64,000 nucleotides of DNA. Source: Mugil cephalus. Its lineage: Eukaryota > Chordata > Actinopteri > Mugiliformes > Mugilidae. Positions 1-20,100 of the stretch are shown here, piece by piece. Position numbers and translations under genes: made by a program. Within the stretch, counting starts at the first letter, position 1. The number at the start of each line of letters is the position of its first letter. Under the pieces are notes generated by a model. The model made no database searches. It was not told the origin of the DNA and was given only the letters and a program-made list of their open reading frames with translations. The stretch is taken from the NCBI RefSeq assembly GCF_022458985.1, contig NC_061790.1, forward strand, positions 20,006,397-20,070,396, given 5' to 3'.

Positions 1-5953
<5,953 letters not shown>

Positions 5954-6344
5954 ACCTTCCTTTTTCTTTACTCTGCCTTATGGTTGTTGTCGTATTTTCA
6001 TGGGTTTGCTGTGTTCTACACTTCAAAGTCAGAAACATTTGTATTGGTGGGAGGCAATATTAGAGAAACATTATCCTTTTAGATGCAGACGATGCGTGTC
6101 ATGCAGAGACTCCTGTTTCCACCTGTTAGTTTTACCTGCCATAGTGTTCCCAGCACATTCAAGAAACTTACCATTCTGACATCCTAAGAAACACTTAAAT
6201 GACTTTGTGTATTAAAATATACCATATATCAGCTCTGTGTTTTTCAGTTTATTACCATTCATTCTATTCAAATGTCATGGACGTTGTTCATTTGACTGAC
6301 TGCATCGTCCAGAGGTGGAATAACACCATTTTCCCATTTTGAGA

Positions 6345-6350
6345 AATAAA
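6345..6350 (+). promoter_or_regulatory. Candidate psmc6 polyadenylation signal (AATAAA)
   Basis: Canonical AATAAA about 390 bp after the psmc6 stop. A variant ATTAAA at 6211-6216 is an alternative nearer signal. RNA 3' ends would decide between them. Confidence 0.45.
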
Positions 6351-8853
6351 GTTGAATTAAGATTACACGGGGAAATGGACAATTTGACTTTTTCATGATT
6401 GCACCTGTTTGTTTTTTTTTCTTTTTTCTTCAGTCAAGTTAACCCAGGTCCCTGCTCTTCAACCTATTATCACTGTTCATTAAATATTGTAGTGTAGGTA
6501 GGAACCTAAGTAATTTAATAACTTAAGCAGTATTGTAAGAATAGTTTGTTGATGATAGCTGTCACCATAGTAATCACCATTACCTAGATTACAAAAGCAT
6601 CTACCTAAACCAGGGGGTGTCACACATAAGACCCATGGGTTAAAATCAGCATGCCTCAGGGACCAAGTCAGCAGTTTTTCGGTTGAAGTAACTGCTATTT
6701 CTAAGTTGTCCACTTGGGGGCACTGTTTTGGTCAGAGTTGCAGAATGAACAACACAGACCTCCAAGAAATTCCAGGTTGTAAATAAATTGTTTGTCAAAG
6801 GTTAGTTTATCAAATGGGCTCGTAGAAATGTATTTTATATATCAAATTTATATAGTTACAAAAATGTATATAATTACTTCCTGGACTTGCATATTATTAT
6901 GGTTTGGGTTTGCATCCAACACCAAGTAATTAATACAGGACATTTCTACTGTAGTTTAAATAAGTTTAAATTTAGATCTATGGTTTCCTTTCTTTCATTT
7001 TGTTTAATGCCCAAACCTCAATAAATCTGTTTCCTAAATATTACAATAATTTTTAATTAAAGGATTATGAATGTCCCATTATAACATCATTGCGTCCATA
7101 ACTCTAACCCAGTTATTAAGGTGACAGCCCTATTACTCACAATTGTTGAGAGAGAGAAATTCTGGCATTATTACTTTTCTTAAAGTTTGTGTGTAAATTA
7201 CTATATATGTCCATGGAAAATAAAGTAGTATATCATTCATAGTATATCAGCTATTCTGGATATGGATTTAAAAACTTTTCAAACTTGACATTGTTACTAC
7301 AGGTCACAGGGTTGATGAAACATGCTTATACATGTTGATTATACCTTGAAGAAATACAAAACTAAGTGATTGAGATGGCACAGTACATATTTATCTGTGA
7401 GGTAAAGATCTGTATTATCAAAACAGTTGCTTAAAGATAATTTAAATCAGTATTTTGGAAATTAAACTTGAATGAATGGGAAATGGCCTGTTTTTTTGAA
7501 TGGCCAATACATAATCCTTGAGAATAGTAAAACCAAATAAGACATGTTAAAAGACAGGCTAGCTCTAGTAAGACATCCTTTGGACAGATGGAACTAAGAT
7601 CCACATATGCCAGAGTGACGGGGGGAAATTGTATAAATATGGATTTAAATGATCTGAGGCATGCAGTAAATATCTACACAGCTGTCTTAAAACAGCAGAC
7701 GGTAAATCATATCAGAACTTAAGGTGAGGAGTCTTTATTGTCACTGTACACATGATACAACAAGGCTGCATGTTCCCACAGCATGTCAGGATAGTCACTG
7801 TTGCACATGGCGCAGTACAGGGCTACCAGCAGCTTACCATACAAGTAGTTTTTTCTCCAGGGCCCATTTTCCTAAAGACTGTGAGAGTCCTCTCAGAGAG
7901 CTCCTGACTTAGCCTAAAACTTCCTAGCAAGGAGTGTTATCTTAGGAGTGATTCCAGGGCATTCTCAGAGAATTCTTAGCAAGGAATGGACAGAAACTCT
8001 GATCTTAGTGAGGAGGTGTGGTTGACCCTGTTGCTAGGTATGAGGCATCTTTTCATTGATCCAAAAAGCTGGATAAAAATACACTTTTGGTGATAATGAC
8101 TTAATCATAGAATCTGATCTCTATGAAGACTGTGTCATTAGAATAATATTTTACATAGAAAGAAAATCTCTTAAATAAATAATAAGATTTACTTTAAATT
8201 TATCTTTGAAAATGTATGAAAATTCAGGCCCACTTGCACAGTATTCCCATGCTGACAGTTGTATTTATTTGCTTCCATTCATTTGCCATGCTGGTCATTT
8301 TTGCTCTTCATCCATTTAGTATTAACAAGGGTAAAATCCAATGTGTAGCGTTTAATTAATTCACTGTCATTCTGTTGAATATCTCTCATGTCTCTTCTGT
8401 CCATCATTTTCTCCTCTGCTTCAGAAAGTCCTAAGCCTCTCAAAAGTCCTCCTCCCTGCTAGATCGGCCACCACCAGCATCCAGACTCCAGGGAGGTCCT
8501 GTTCTTGTCTACCTTCATCGGCTTAGATTCAGATATATGACACCACTCCTCTTGGGAGTCTAACCACCAAACTATTACCTTCACCTACTTGACCTCTCCT
8601 TACTAAATTACACATGCAAGCACACTCTTCATTCCTGGCAGCACATGCTGCAAGAAGGTGCTGCATCTTCATTAACACATCGTGCAGCAAGATGATATGA
8701 ATAGTAAGAAAGAAATGGTTTAAGTAAGCTTGCTGGTGGCAATCTAATGCAATGTTAACATTAAATTAGTTCAAGACCAAGATTCGGTGACAGGGAGTTG
8801 CAGGGCTTATTTTGATTCACTGTATGTTATCTCTACAATCACAGTCCCTGGAG
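6351..8853. other. Intergenic region between convergent psmc6 and cgrrf1
   Basis: About 2.5 kb of A/T-rich sequence without a supportable gene. The segment 7850-8050 carries repeated motifs (cctagcaaggagtg, cttagcaaggaatgg, ctcagagag) like those of teleost Harbinger-type miniature elements. Nothing else was recognised. Confidence 0.5.
7850..8050. mobile_element. Possible Harbinger-like MITE fragment
   Basis: It contains several short repeated and inverted motifs around ctcagagag and agcaagga(a/g)tg. This resembles a common fish miniature element, but I could not define its ends or target duplication. Confidence 0.25.
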
Positions 8854-11800
8854 TCACTGTTCTGCTGCTGGGCGTGTCAGGGCAAACGACTCCAGGATGA
8901 AAGCTCTGCAAATAGGACAATGCTGGACATGTAACACACAACTGTCACATGCACAAGCATGTCTGCATGGCAGGAGCACCCTGTTCACCGTCGCATTCTG
9001 ACAGACAACGCAGCCTTTCTCCGTCCCTTCTGACCAATCCTCATCCTCCAGCACTGGACTGTGTTCCACGCCGCTGGCATCCTCGTTGAGTTCACTCGGT
9101 TGGGTATTCTGATCTGAGTTCTGAGGTCCAGACATCCCCCCACTTTCAGCTGACATGAAGAGAGGCTGAAAGAGACAGAAAGTATGGCGCTTTAACAGAA
9201 AATACTTGTCACAGAGGTAAAAAAAATCACGCTTAACTATATATACTCTTAACCATACACCAGTGAGCCAGATGACTAGTGGAATATGCATCCCACAGGA
9301 ACAGCTTTTCCCACACAGACATGCACTTACAGATGACACATTCCCTTTAAACTAAATCAGGCTTCATTTTCATCTTTTACATTTTTAAAATCTCATTGCT
9401 AATCTATGGAACTGAGAAATATGGGGACTATTTTACTATGAGTTAAAAGACATGCATTATTTACACATGATTTATAGTGATTTCATACACCTTGAGTTAA
9501 GAATCATTTTCTGGCTTGCCAGGTTGTGGATAAGCAGAAAATCCTTTTCAAAAACATACTTTTAACTCGTACATGCTCCCCTGAGAGGTTAGAAGGTACT
9601 GAAAAAGGACCCGTGGAGAAAGGTTGTATCTTTCATCAGGAACGTGAATAACTGTCACACTTGCCATCTGAAACACAAAGGACAGACAGTTTTCATCTAG
9701 ATTGTAAACAGTGTCGCAAATAGATCTTCAAGAAACATGTGTGCAGTGCAAATACAGAGACCCTGATGAGTCTGGTCATCTGAGACAAAAACAAGCAAGA
9801 CACACACAGATCAACTCACAATGTTGTAAACGTCCGTGGCTTCAGCCTCCTCCACTGTCAGCACGGCTACAAGAGGGTAGTGCCGTCTTGGCAATGGCCC
9901 AAAATCTGTTATCTCCTGGTCAGCGGGAATCTTTGTATGGCGTTCCTCTCGATCTTCACAGCCGATACTGAGAGGGTGGAGTCAGAGAGGCTAACACTGA
10001 CAGCTTCTATTCAGCAAACACAACATGAGTATGTATCTTGTCACCGTCACAGCACAGACTGCTTTGACTGACTGATGTTGCAACAGTAAGGATGGCCGTG
10101 TACTGTGACACCTAGCCCTAAATACCTTGAACTATTTACTGTATAGATTTTAATGCGAGTGAGTAGATCTTGTAGTGGCTGATTTGAATTTCCAGGCAGT
10201 TAACTTATTTTATATCCTCCAATAAACAGAACCTCTGCAAAGCCTCAGGGCCAGATTATGTCCCTCCTTCCACGTTGAAGCACCGTGCTGACTCCAGACC
10301 AGTCGCCCTGACGTCTGTGGAAATTAAGTCATTTGAGCACCTCTCCTGTCCTTCCTGGCCATCACCGAGCCTTATCTGGACCCCCTGCAGATCACCTACA
10401 GAGCCAACAGGTCTGTAAATGATGCATTAAATATGGCTTTCAATCTCATCCTCCAGCACCTGGACTCTACAGGAACCTATGTCAGGATTTGTCTGTTTGT
10501 GGATTTCGGTGCCACCATCCTGGCCTTGCTACAGTCTCATGTGTTACATTAACACAATTTGTTTGTTGATGCTTTTATTTTAACACTGCCCATTAATGTG
10601 CAGTTTTTAATGCACAGTCTGTATAGTTTATCCTCTATTTATAATTTCTGATGCTTCTTGTACTGTTTAATTTTCTGGACTTATGTGTATGTTTATTGTA
10701 CCAACCCCCACAACAACTTCTTCTTATGTGAGAAGACGATTGTTACCAGACTCACATTCTGATAAGAATTGAGTGTGGTAATGGCAGGCTATTTATTTCA
10801 TACACAAAAATACTGAACAAGCTGTTTTCTCAAAGTTTGCACTGTTTGCATGGCTTCTGTTATCCATATGTAGTGTTTATTCAGTGTTTATTCAGTTCAT
10901 ATTGTTTTTTTCGCAGGTATAGTCAAACAGTGAGGGAACGTTATTTAAAATGCACCCGAAAGAATGGCGGCTTGTTGCCCCGTAGCTCCATGATTTTTAC
11001 CTTTTTAGGTCATTCTTATTGTGTTATTGTGGTTGCTTTTTGTCAGACTTGTTCTTGTTTTTCTGTAAACCAACATGGTTTTTGGCCATTTTTTCCTGGA
11101 CTTTCTGTGTTTGGCTGTCATTGGCTGTGGAATTCACCATGAGACACGATCCATGCCACTGTTGCTATGCAACTGACCAAACAACTGGTTTATTAAACTG
11201 TTTATTTTATTTTACTAGATAATACTTACTTGCTTACTTACTGAGAACTGGTGTTGTATGAAAAAGCAAAGGCGGACCATACCCAAAATTTATGGTACTG
11301 AAACAACGATTTACTTTTAGTGGCTAAACATGCATAGGCGGTGTCAACCCATAATTTTTTATCCAATAAGCTTGTTCCCTGTGAGTTTTTGTCAGTAATG
11401 TAAAGGATACCGGAAGCTCTGGCAGTAGTGGAACCGGTGGTGAAGGGCCTCCTGGAAACGTTGGGGGTTGCTGAGCCTTGGGCCATGCTGGTGGACCTGC
11501 AGTGCTCCCTGCAGAGCGCTGACCTCACAGCCCCAGAAACAGGTCAGGACACACGGCTCCAGACAGCCAGGCCTCACTGACACACCATCTGCAAAGGCGT
11601 GTTTGCAAATGTTACAGTCTGGGACACAATAAAAACTGCTCAGTGGTAATACTGGCTATATAACAGGCTGGCGACATCTGAGGTCAGTCTTCATAATCCT
11701 GCGTATTCACAGCAGTCTCCACCGGTAATTTTACAAATGCATGAATGCTTCCAACCACAGAACTAGAACAAAACTATTTTCTAAGCACTAGTGAAAGAAC

Positions 11801-13309
11801 AAGAGAGATATATTGCATATTATGTAGCACAGTGTAAATGGAAAGATCAACTGCCATTTTCACATAAGCCTTTAGGATATGTTATAGATGATGGGGTATT
11901 TAACATACGTAGATATTATATATTCAAGTTAGGATGACTACATCCTTTCCTATGACTGCATTATAGGGATGTCCCAGTGAAGTTTTTTTGCCCCCCAATC
12001 TTTCAATATTCACTATCGGCTGATCCAAGTCCCAGTCCAAACTTAAATTAACTAAATTTTCCCTACACTAAATTCATAAAGGCTTTCTTTATATTTCTTA
12101 TATTTCCCTAGATCACATCTGCACAGTGTGACTGGCTTCAGTCCAATAATAATAGTACTGAAGACAGTAGCCAGAAGGGAATAGCTCACACCTTGACTTC
12201 AGAAAACCTGTATAACCATAAATTCATAAATTTAGTCATGTAGGTATTTCTAGGGAGTTTTGGCAGTTTTGATGCTAGCCAACCTGGATTAAAACAAAAG
12301 AGGAAGAAGATGTTTGGATGCTGCAGGGACATGGCAAACCTACAGAAGATCAGACTTGGTTGAATCCTGATACTAATAATATTATATTCTTGATGATGGA
12401 GATTCTCACCAGTGACACTTGCTGGCCCAGAGCCCAACTCCAGAGAGAAGGGATTAGTAACCTGAACCATTTGTTTCTCAGGGGTTGGTATGATCGACTC
12501 AGTTTCTTCATAACTACGAAGGATGACCGGGACATCAAAGCCAAACCTGACGACAGGAGGGAAAGTGAACAGTGATGTGTCGCACTCACTTTACTCTTTT
12601 TCATTGAAACAGATAAACACAACACTGAGGTTTATCCACAAAATAAGGTTTTAAAAGATTTATTTGTTGAACATTATTTGACCAATGAACCTTACTAACA
12701 TCCCCTGACTGGCTGATTAGTACTCATATTTTAAGCCCTTCTCATCAAACTCCAAGTTGACTGTGTCCAATACTAAGATTCAGAAAAGGGTGAATCTACA
12801 ACTACTGTTAACACTCTTGGACATTTCCTCTTCAAATAATTTTATGATTTATGATGTTTTGTCTTACATTCTGATCCAGTCAACCACTTTAATACGTGCA
12901 CGTATGAGATGAATAGCAATACATTTGTTTTGCTGTAAAAAGTTTGTATTTATATTCCTAATTTGCACGTTTCGAGTGTTACATACAGTATATAACCAGT
13001 AACTTACTTGCTTACTTGTGATTAATGCTGTAGCTGACACAAATGATATGTATTGTATTCTGCCAAAGTATTTAAACAAAAATATAATGACAAATGAGTC
13101 GAGCAACTCCTAAAAGCACACGTGCACAGATATTACGTTGAAGTATTCTATCAAATGGTTGTTGCTAGGATGGTGGCTAAGCTAACCTAGCTAAATATCA
13201 CTTACCAGCCGAGAACCATGGCTGCAGTTACCACAAAGCACAAAGAAACTACACAAATGTAAAACAACGGGGAGTACTCATAAAGGGTGACCAGAAAAAC
13301 TGCTGCCAT
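8854..13309 (-). CDS. cgrrf1: Cell growth regulator with RING finger domain 1
   Basis: A small membrane-anchored RING-type E3 ubiquitin ligase candidate; the mammalian protein is linked to growth suppression. Minus-strand coding exons in transcript order: 13309-13206, 12546-12410, 11588-11411, 9967-9820, 9667-9560, 9165-8854. They join in frame to 328 codons plus stop (human about 332). The ATG at 13309-13307 opens MAAVFLVTLYEYSPLFYI, matching the human start, and continues into one hydrophobic membrane segment (about residues 14-34). Exon 2 carries GFDVPVILR and exon 4 DFGPLPRRHYPLVAVLT, both close to human. The RING is in the last exon: C277, C280, C292, H294, then C296/C298, C301, C308 and C311. 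The C-terminus ESFALTRPAAEQ parallels human QESFAL. The start codon is about 880 bp from that of ddhd1 on the other strand, so a shared promoter region is likely. Confidence 0.94.
10230..10540 (+). mobile_element. CR1/Rex-like LINE reverse transcriptase relic
   Basis: Lies in a cgrrf1 intron, antisense to it. Conceptual pieces DSRPVALTS, DPLQITYRANRS and ILQHLDSTG recall the reverse transcriptase of CR1/Rex-type fish LINEs. Frames shift and stops interrupt it, so it is dead. No 5' end or intact 3' tail was seen. Confidence 0.6.
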
Positions 13310-14187
13310 TTTACATCATTTGTGTCACTTAATGACACATTTTATATCGTTTATATACACATACAGAGGAAAAAGTTCAGGTGACGACCAAAACAGGAAA
13401 TCCCGATCTAAAACTACGGTGGCCTAAGAGGTATAATATGTACAAGTAGTTGAGGCCTTAATCAAAACAAAAATTGTATTATCTTTAAACGCAGGACGAC
13501 TGAATCGGTCTTTTTTTGTGTGTGCGCCTGTTTAGATATTACTGCCAAAACATTAGTCACATCTCTTTGTTTTCGGCCCACAACCTAATGGTCCGAGCAA
13601 GCTCGACTCTAGAGGAAAGCAAGAACCAGCGTCATGATCTTCAAATTAAAAGCATGTAAACGGCTGAAATCTATGTTTGACATTACACTGTAGCATATCA
13701 CATTGAGTAACGGTAAAAAAAAATATTTAAGAGTTGTATTTTTAGTTGTAAGTACACTTTTGAATACATACTCAATATAATTTTTAAATCCACTTATTCT
13801 TCCACGCCCATATTGGTTTTATGTTGAAGGTTGAAACAGGAAGTGTTTTCCTTGTATTTTACTTGACATCGTGGAGCAATTGAGATTACCACATACGCTT
13901 TTATTATTATCATATTTATTATTATGTTAGTTTTAGGGGGAAATGAATGTTTACAGGAGCGAGTGCAGTCAGTAAAGAATAACGTATGTGTGTCATTCAT
14001 ATATTTTGACATTTAACATATGAAGACATGCTGTAGGTCGGGATGATTTTGCATAGGCTACAGATGTTACCAGCTGGGCAGAAAGAAACCGTTAATCCGG
14101 CGTAACAGTCGGGCGGCTGGCATAGTGTTACACATTTTATTAGACTGTTTCAGTGCGTCGGGTCTGTCTGTTCATTGGTTCATCAAC
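13310..14187. promoter_or_regulatory. Head-to-head intergenic region, candidate bidirectional promoter of cgrrf1 and ddhd1
   Basis: It separates the divergent start codons of cgrrf1 (minus) and ddhd1 (plus) by 878 bp and must hold both 5' UTRs and promoters. I see no TATA box in a convincing position and no long CpG island. The stretch near 14080-14130 is GC-richer than the rest. Promoter function is inferred from gene arrangement only. Confidence 0.45.
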
Positions 14188-17100
14188 ATGAGCAGCTATG
14201 CTGAAGATAAATCGACTATTCGCCAGCAGAGCTCAGATAATAACTCGGTCAGCAGTAGTGAATGGGATATGGCAAACGATGTGTTTGTGTCTGGCTATGA
14301 CGACAATCCGATGGGAGACAGTGAGGATGCAGTGGACAGGGAGCCCTCGCAGCCCGGCTTGGACAGGCACCTGCCGCTGCTAAGGAGGGACAGGTTGTCC
14401 CAGGACGGCATGGTGCTGGAGTACCCCAGCTCGTCCTATCTGGACCCAAACTACGGCAATGGCGAGGAGAACGTCACAACCAAGAAGCGCATACGGTCCA
14501 ACAGCTCCAGGCACCGCGGCGAGGTGGTCACTGAACTCGGTCCGGAGGAAGTCCGCTGGTTTTACAAGGAGGATAAGCGGACCTGGAAGCCATTCGTTGG
14601 ACACGACTCCCTGAAAATTGAAGTCGTCTATCGGAGATTCTGTGAACAGAACCCAGACAAGGTCAGGCCCCCCGCCGAGCCCGCCGAGGCCAACGGGAAT
14701 GATGCAGTCACGTCCGACGACATCCCGCCAGAGAGCTGGGCCGTGGAGGGTGGAGGCATCCAGGAGGAGCCGCCGGTCCGAGGGGGCGAGGGGACACGGC
14801 GCTCGTCGTCAGAGGAAGCGAAAGACACGGACGACGTGGGCATCAGCGTGGAGGCTGTGTGTGTCAGAGGAGGGCTCTATGAAGTGAATATCAAGGAGAA
14901 GGAATGCTACCCCGTTTACTGGAACCGTGAGCAAGATATATATCCACAGTCAGAGAGCATGCAAACACAATGGAATGCAGCTCTTTGCTTTTCAGATGCA
15001 CAGGGTGTTCTTTAAGGGTGGTCAAAATAAAGATAAATTAGAATATTAGGTCTTTGAAAATAGGCAAGCAGTAGAATTCAGAAGTTCAGTTATTACCACA
15101 TCCACTACTGCTAGCATCACCACTTCTTTCATTTATGATTTCCACTATTCGATTGTGCCCTGCCTCTAACTGTATTGAATACTATCCTCATTTTACCCTT
15201 TAGTCTCCCCAGACATTTTGTTATAGATCAGTTATAGATCGTCGTTATTGTGTGGAAGTTTTTGAGATATGGACTTTTTTCTTCCTACGTGAATGAGGTC
15301 CCTCCTGTGTAGGAAACAAGCACCATAACTGCATACAAATACATTTATGTCACGAGACTGGAAAACGAGTCTTTGGTATTTCTATTTGCTAGGTTTACAA
15401 ACCAAAATCTGAATGATGTGTTTAGTTTGGATGCATATTTTGTGACCTTCGAAAGAGAATTACTGTTGTGTTAGAAGAGGCTATTTTCTTGCAAGGGTTT
15501 CCATCTCTTGATTTGTTTCTGTTCACTGTTTTACTGTTTTATTATTGTTCCCAGTTTTATTGCTGTCCTGTTTGACTAAACAGCCTTATTTGTTGTCGTA
15601 AAATACAGTTAGATGGCACCGTTGCTGATTGTAATGCTCTCTCTAGTTTTCATATCAAAGATGCATTTACTGAACAGTATGTGAATGTTGGCATGATATT
15701 GATTGTTTGGAATTCATAACATGTCAAATATTCCTTTTCTTCTTTTAGTCATATCAAATTAATTAACTGAGCAAATGAGAAATAGTTGCCATGGATCTTT
15801 GTGGGCCTCAAAACTAGTGCATGAAAAGCTTTCCGAAATGTTATTTTATTTACAGTCCCTAAGTGGCATACTATTCATGTGTGAATATTTTTTTGTTGGA
15901 AATACCCCATGTTTTGTACCCCAGAACAAGATCGTATTCCTGTGATGAGGGGTCAGTGGTTTATTGATGGAACGTGGCTTCCCCTTGAGGAGGATGAGAG
16001 TGACCTCATTGAGCTGGAGCACCTTGCCTGCTTCCGGGGTCAACAGATGAAGGACACCTATGAGATGGAGTCCGTGACCACAACCGTGGACAGCAAAGAT
16101 GGTAAGGATTGTAAAGCAGAGGGTAGACAAAAAGAGAAGTAAAATGTAAATGTAAGAAAAGCAGACAAAGATAATGGTGTGGTAGAAGATAGAGGTGGTT
16201 CTGATTAAGGGGTAACCGTGATCTGAGCCACTAAGTAGGTTCAGTCATGGCTTTTGTAAACACAACGCAGTGGAGTTTCACACCAGTATTCCACGCACTG
16301 TCACATGCAGTAGTGAATGAATTATGCTGGATACATTGTGTCCATAGCTCCTAATCACAGTGTGACCCCATTGCAGCCGTCCACAGCCTGAAACTGAGCA
16401 AGAGTCACGTGGACTGGCACAGTGTGGACGAGGTGTACCTGTACAGTGACGCAACCACCTCCAAGATTGCCCGCACCGTCACTCAGAAACTGGGCTTCTC
16501 GAAAGGTACGTGGAAAAATGTACCAGAGGAGAGTTGACTGAATTGATCCCATGACCATGGGTCTGAAAATAGATAGACAAGATAGATCTTCTCCAACCAC
16601 TCTTACTAATTTTTTTTTTGATACCTGAAACAACATACAAGAGCTAGCTTTTGTGGCTTTGGTTAGCACTGTTCATTTCTTGCTTCACTCTGAAGGTCTG
16701 GTATCATGGTTATAACGGCTAAAAGATGTGTAATTACATCCATAGCTACCAATACTTTTTTTGTTAAACAAACAAACAAAAAAAAATGAAATAAGAAGAC
16801 AATCAGGACGAATCATCTCACAATCAAGGAACACAAACATTTGCTTTACATCAGAAAACTAAACTCAGGCACATTGTTGTGGAACACACAACATGTTCTC
16901 TCTCATGCCTTCAGCCTCCAGCAGTGGGACACGTCTTCATCGGGGGTATGTGGAGGAGGCAGCACCTGAGGACACCCCACCGGAAACGACACACATTGTT
17001 TTTGTGGTGCATGGCATTGGCCAGAAGATGGACCAGGGTCGCATCATCAGGAACACCAGCATGTATGACATGTCATTTTCCAATGAGGAGCAGAGAATTT

Positions 17101-20100
17101 AGATTAGTAATTACTCTGGAAGTAATGGCTTGGTCTTTGATGGTGGACAGGATGAGAGACGCTGCAAGAAAGATGGAGGAGAAGCACTTCTCTGACCGCA
17201 CCACAGAGCATGTAGAGTTCCTTCCTGTGGAGTGGAGGTCGAAACTCTGTCTGGATGGAGGTATGCTGCACCCCAGTTTACAACCACCCAAAAGCAAATC
17301 TTTCTTTACACAGAAAAACATGTACTGATCTTATTCCGGTCTCTTCTCTCTTGAAATGTGAAAAACCTGGCAGGTTAAAAGCTTGGTTACACAATTCAAT
17401 TATATACTGACCTGTCCATTTTGAAAATTAGTATCAGGACTTGGATTATTTCAGTTTTAGGTAAAACCAAACTAATTCATGACATGATAATCTTGTAATG
17501 TTGCAATTCGCCTACTCAGTTCAATACAAAGGCAGTGAGGGACACAGACAATGACACTTAGTCAGTAGTAGTGATTATTATGACAACTATTACTAGTTTC
17601 TCTGAATTAGGGAGGCAGGAGAAGGAAAATGGTGAACTTATGAATCATGAACAAAAAGTACAAACTCTCAAGGCAAGGAAATTCTAATATAAATTTAAAT
17701 AAAATAAAAAATATCCAAAAATGTTTACTCCAACAACAGATATCCACATGTGAGAAAGTCCGTGTGTTGTTGGGGAGGCACCGACATGCCATGATGGCAG
17801 GCGTAGTCTGGAGGTTAGACAGAGGTTGACTTAGTCCTTCACATTAAAAGGATTTGGGATAACCCCTTCTGTTCCCCCTGTGATGTTATATATATTAGAT
17901 ATAAAGTTAAGTTCTACTGACTGTGCAAGAACCAGAGGGTTAGGTGTTTGATCCCTGCACCACATGCTGAAGCATTCTTGTGCAAGACACTGAGCTGCTG
18001 CAGTAGTTTTCAAAATATAGATGTACACAGTTGAATGAATGGTTAATCTCTGGTCATTACTGTCTACATCTGGTTACTGTAAAACAGATTCTTCACTAGC
18101 ATGTGAAACAGCATAAGTAACTTTCCTCTGGGAGTGTCCGTCATGTGCGTTTATAACTTATTGTATCTTATTCCTTCAGACACGGTGGATTCCATTACTC
18201 CAGATAAGGTCCGAGGGCTCAGGGACATGCTGAACAGCAGTGCCATGGACATTATGTACTATACGAGTCCTCTGTACAGAGATGAGGTGAGCCCGGGCCT
18301 GCACTGTACTACAGCTTCCCATCTTCCCTTCAGAAACACATCCAGCCTGATTTGGTCTGCCTTCTCTCTCCCCACAGTTGCGGTGCTGAACTGTGTCACC
18401 CCCGCTGGTAGTTTCCGAGTATATGTCCCATGAGTCTGATCAGCTCCCCTCGGTCACAGCTAAATCCTAAATAAGATGGTTAAATCTAACAGGCTGCATG
18501 GCATTGAGTTATGACAGTGAAATAGAGGATCAATTAACAATGCAGTGGATCAAATGTAGCAAAACCTGTTTGAACAATATTGGTGCAGATATCTAACAAA
18601 ATGAGATAATACTTTATTGTTGTCGTGTGTTTGTGCAGATCACGAGGGGTTTGACTCTGGAGCTGAATCGTCTGTACTCACTGTTCTGCTCGCGAAATCC
18701 AGACTTTGAGAAAAACGGGAAGGTGTCCATAGTTTCGCACTCTCTGGGCTGTGTCATCACCTTTGACATCATGACAGGCTGGGACCCAGTGCGTTTTCAT
18801 TATCAGGAGGCGCTGGACCCAGAGGACACAAATGTCTGCTGGCCTGGAGACGAGGAGCGTCGCCTTCAGGAGGAGCTGCGACTTACACGCCTCAGGTAAG
18901 CTACGTTTCTGTTCCTTTTTTTGGCCAAAAGTGCACTTAAATGCACCGGTAACTGATGGTCCCATGCTTTGTACATTTCTTACTGTATAGGCAGAAAATT
19001 TGTTGGTGAGGTGATACATTTTAAACTTAGTTCCAATGAGCCAATGAGAATCTTTTGTTTAATACCAGTCAGTATTTTTGATCAGCTGATCATTATTTAG
19101 AACTATTTTTCCTGTGTTTTTGTTAGATATCTGCACCATTATTAGAAATACATACTTTCACTATTGTTGTACTTGCTTGCTGTTGTGCACTTGTTGTGTG
19201 ACGATGAGGTAGGACCCTAATGCAGACCTCAGGCATGGCGGGAGCAGGAAACCAAAGAATTTCAATTAAAGATAACAGATAACAATCCAAACAAAAGAAA
19301 ACAACATAGATAACAGAATAAATCCAAAAAAGGGGGTTTATTGTTACAGTTGATTATAACAGAACAGGTATCTAGATGAGATCAGGAGTAAGTGGCTGGG
19401 CTCACCGGAGACACAAGACTATTGGCAGGAGAGAACTCGACGGCAAGAGACAATATGTTATTGAACGAGAGTTAAACCCAAATTTTTGATTAGGTCCTGA
19501 TGAGGAGATGGAGGTCAGGTATGTCTGCTGCCAGCCAACAGGAACCAGGTCCACCCACTCTAGACATGCCTCTGAATTAGGGAGCACTGTAACTGAGTTT
19601 CTCCAATCAACCTCTCCTCCATCCTTCGTCTTATTTTTGGGAGCTTTTGACTTGCTCAGTTTTGTGTTTCGGCTTCCTTTTCACTGCAGTCGCTCTTTTT
19701 CCCCTTTGATGAATCCCATTTTACGACGTAAAATGGTATTATATTAAGAAAGTATGTTGTGCTGAGTTGGATTAACATGTACAAGCAGATGGTGTAATAG
19801 TAGTAAGCTCATGTCACTGTCATTACTCTAGGAAAGTTTTTGTATGTTTTTTCCCAATAAAGAGTTGTGGTATATATCCCATGTACTGTTTTATTACTGT
19901 CAGAGTGGAGTAATTTATCTATTTACCATGAACATCCAATCCATGCAAGCCAGTGTTGAAATGAATAGTAATCTCTATGTAAATAATGTTCAGTGTTTCA
20001 CGCCAGACTGCATGTTGGGCCCTGATTGCGTGATCAGTCAAATAGTAAACACAATCACAAAACAGATGCCTCAAACCATGGGTCACTATAGAATAAAACT

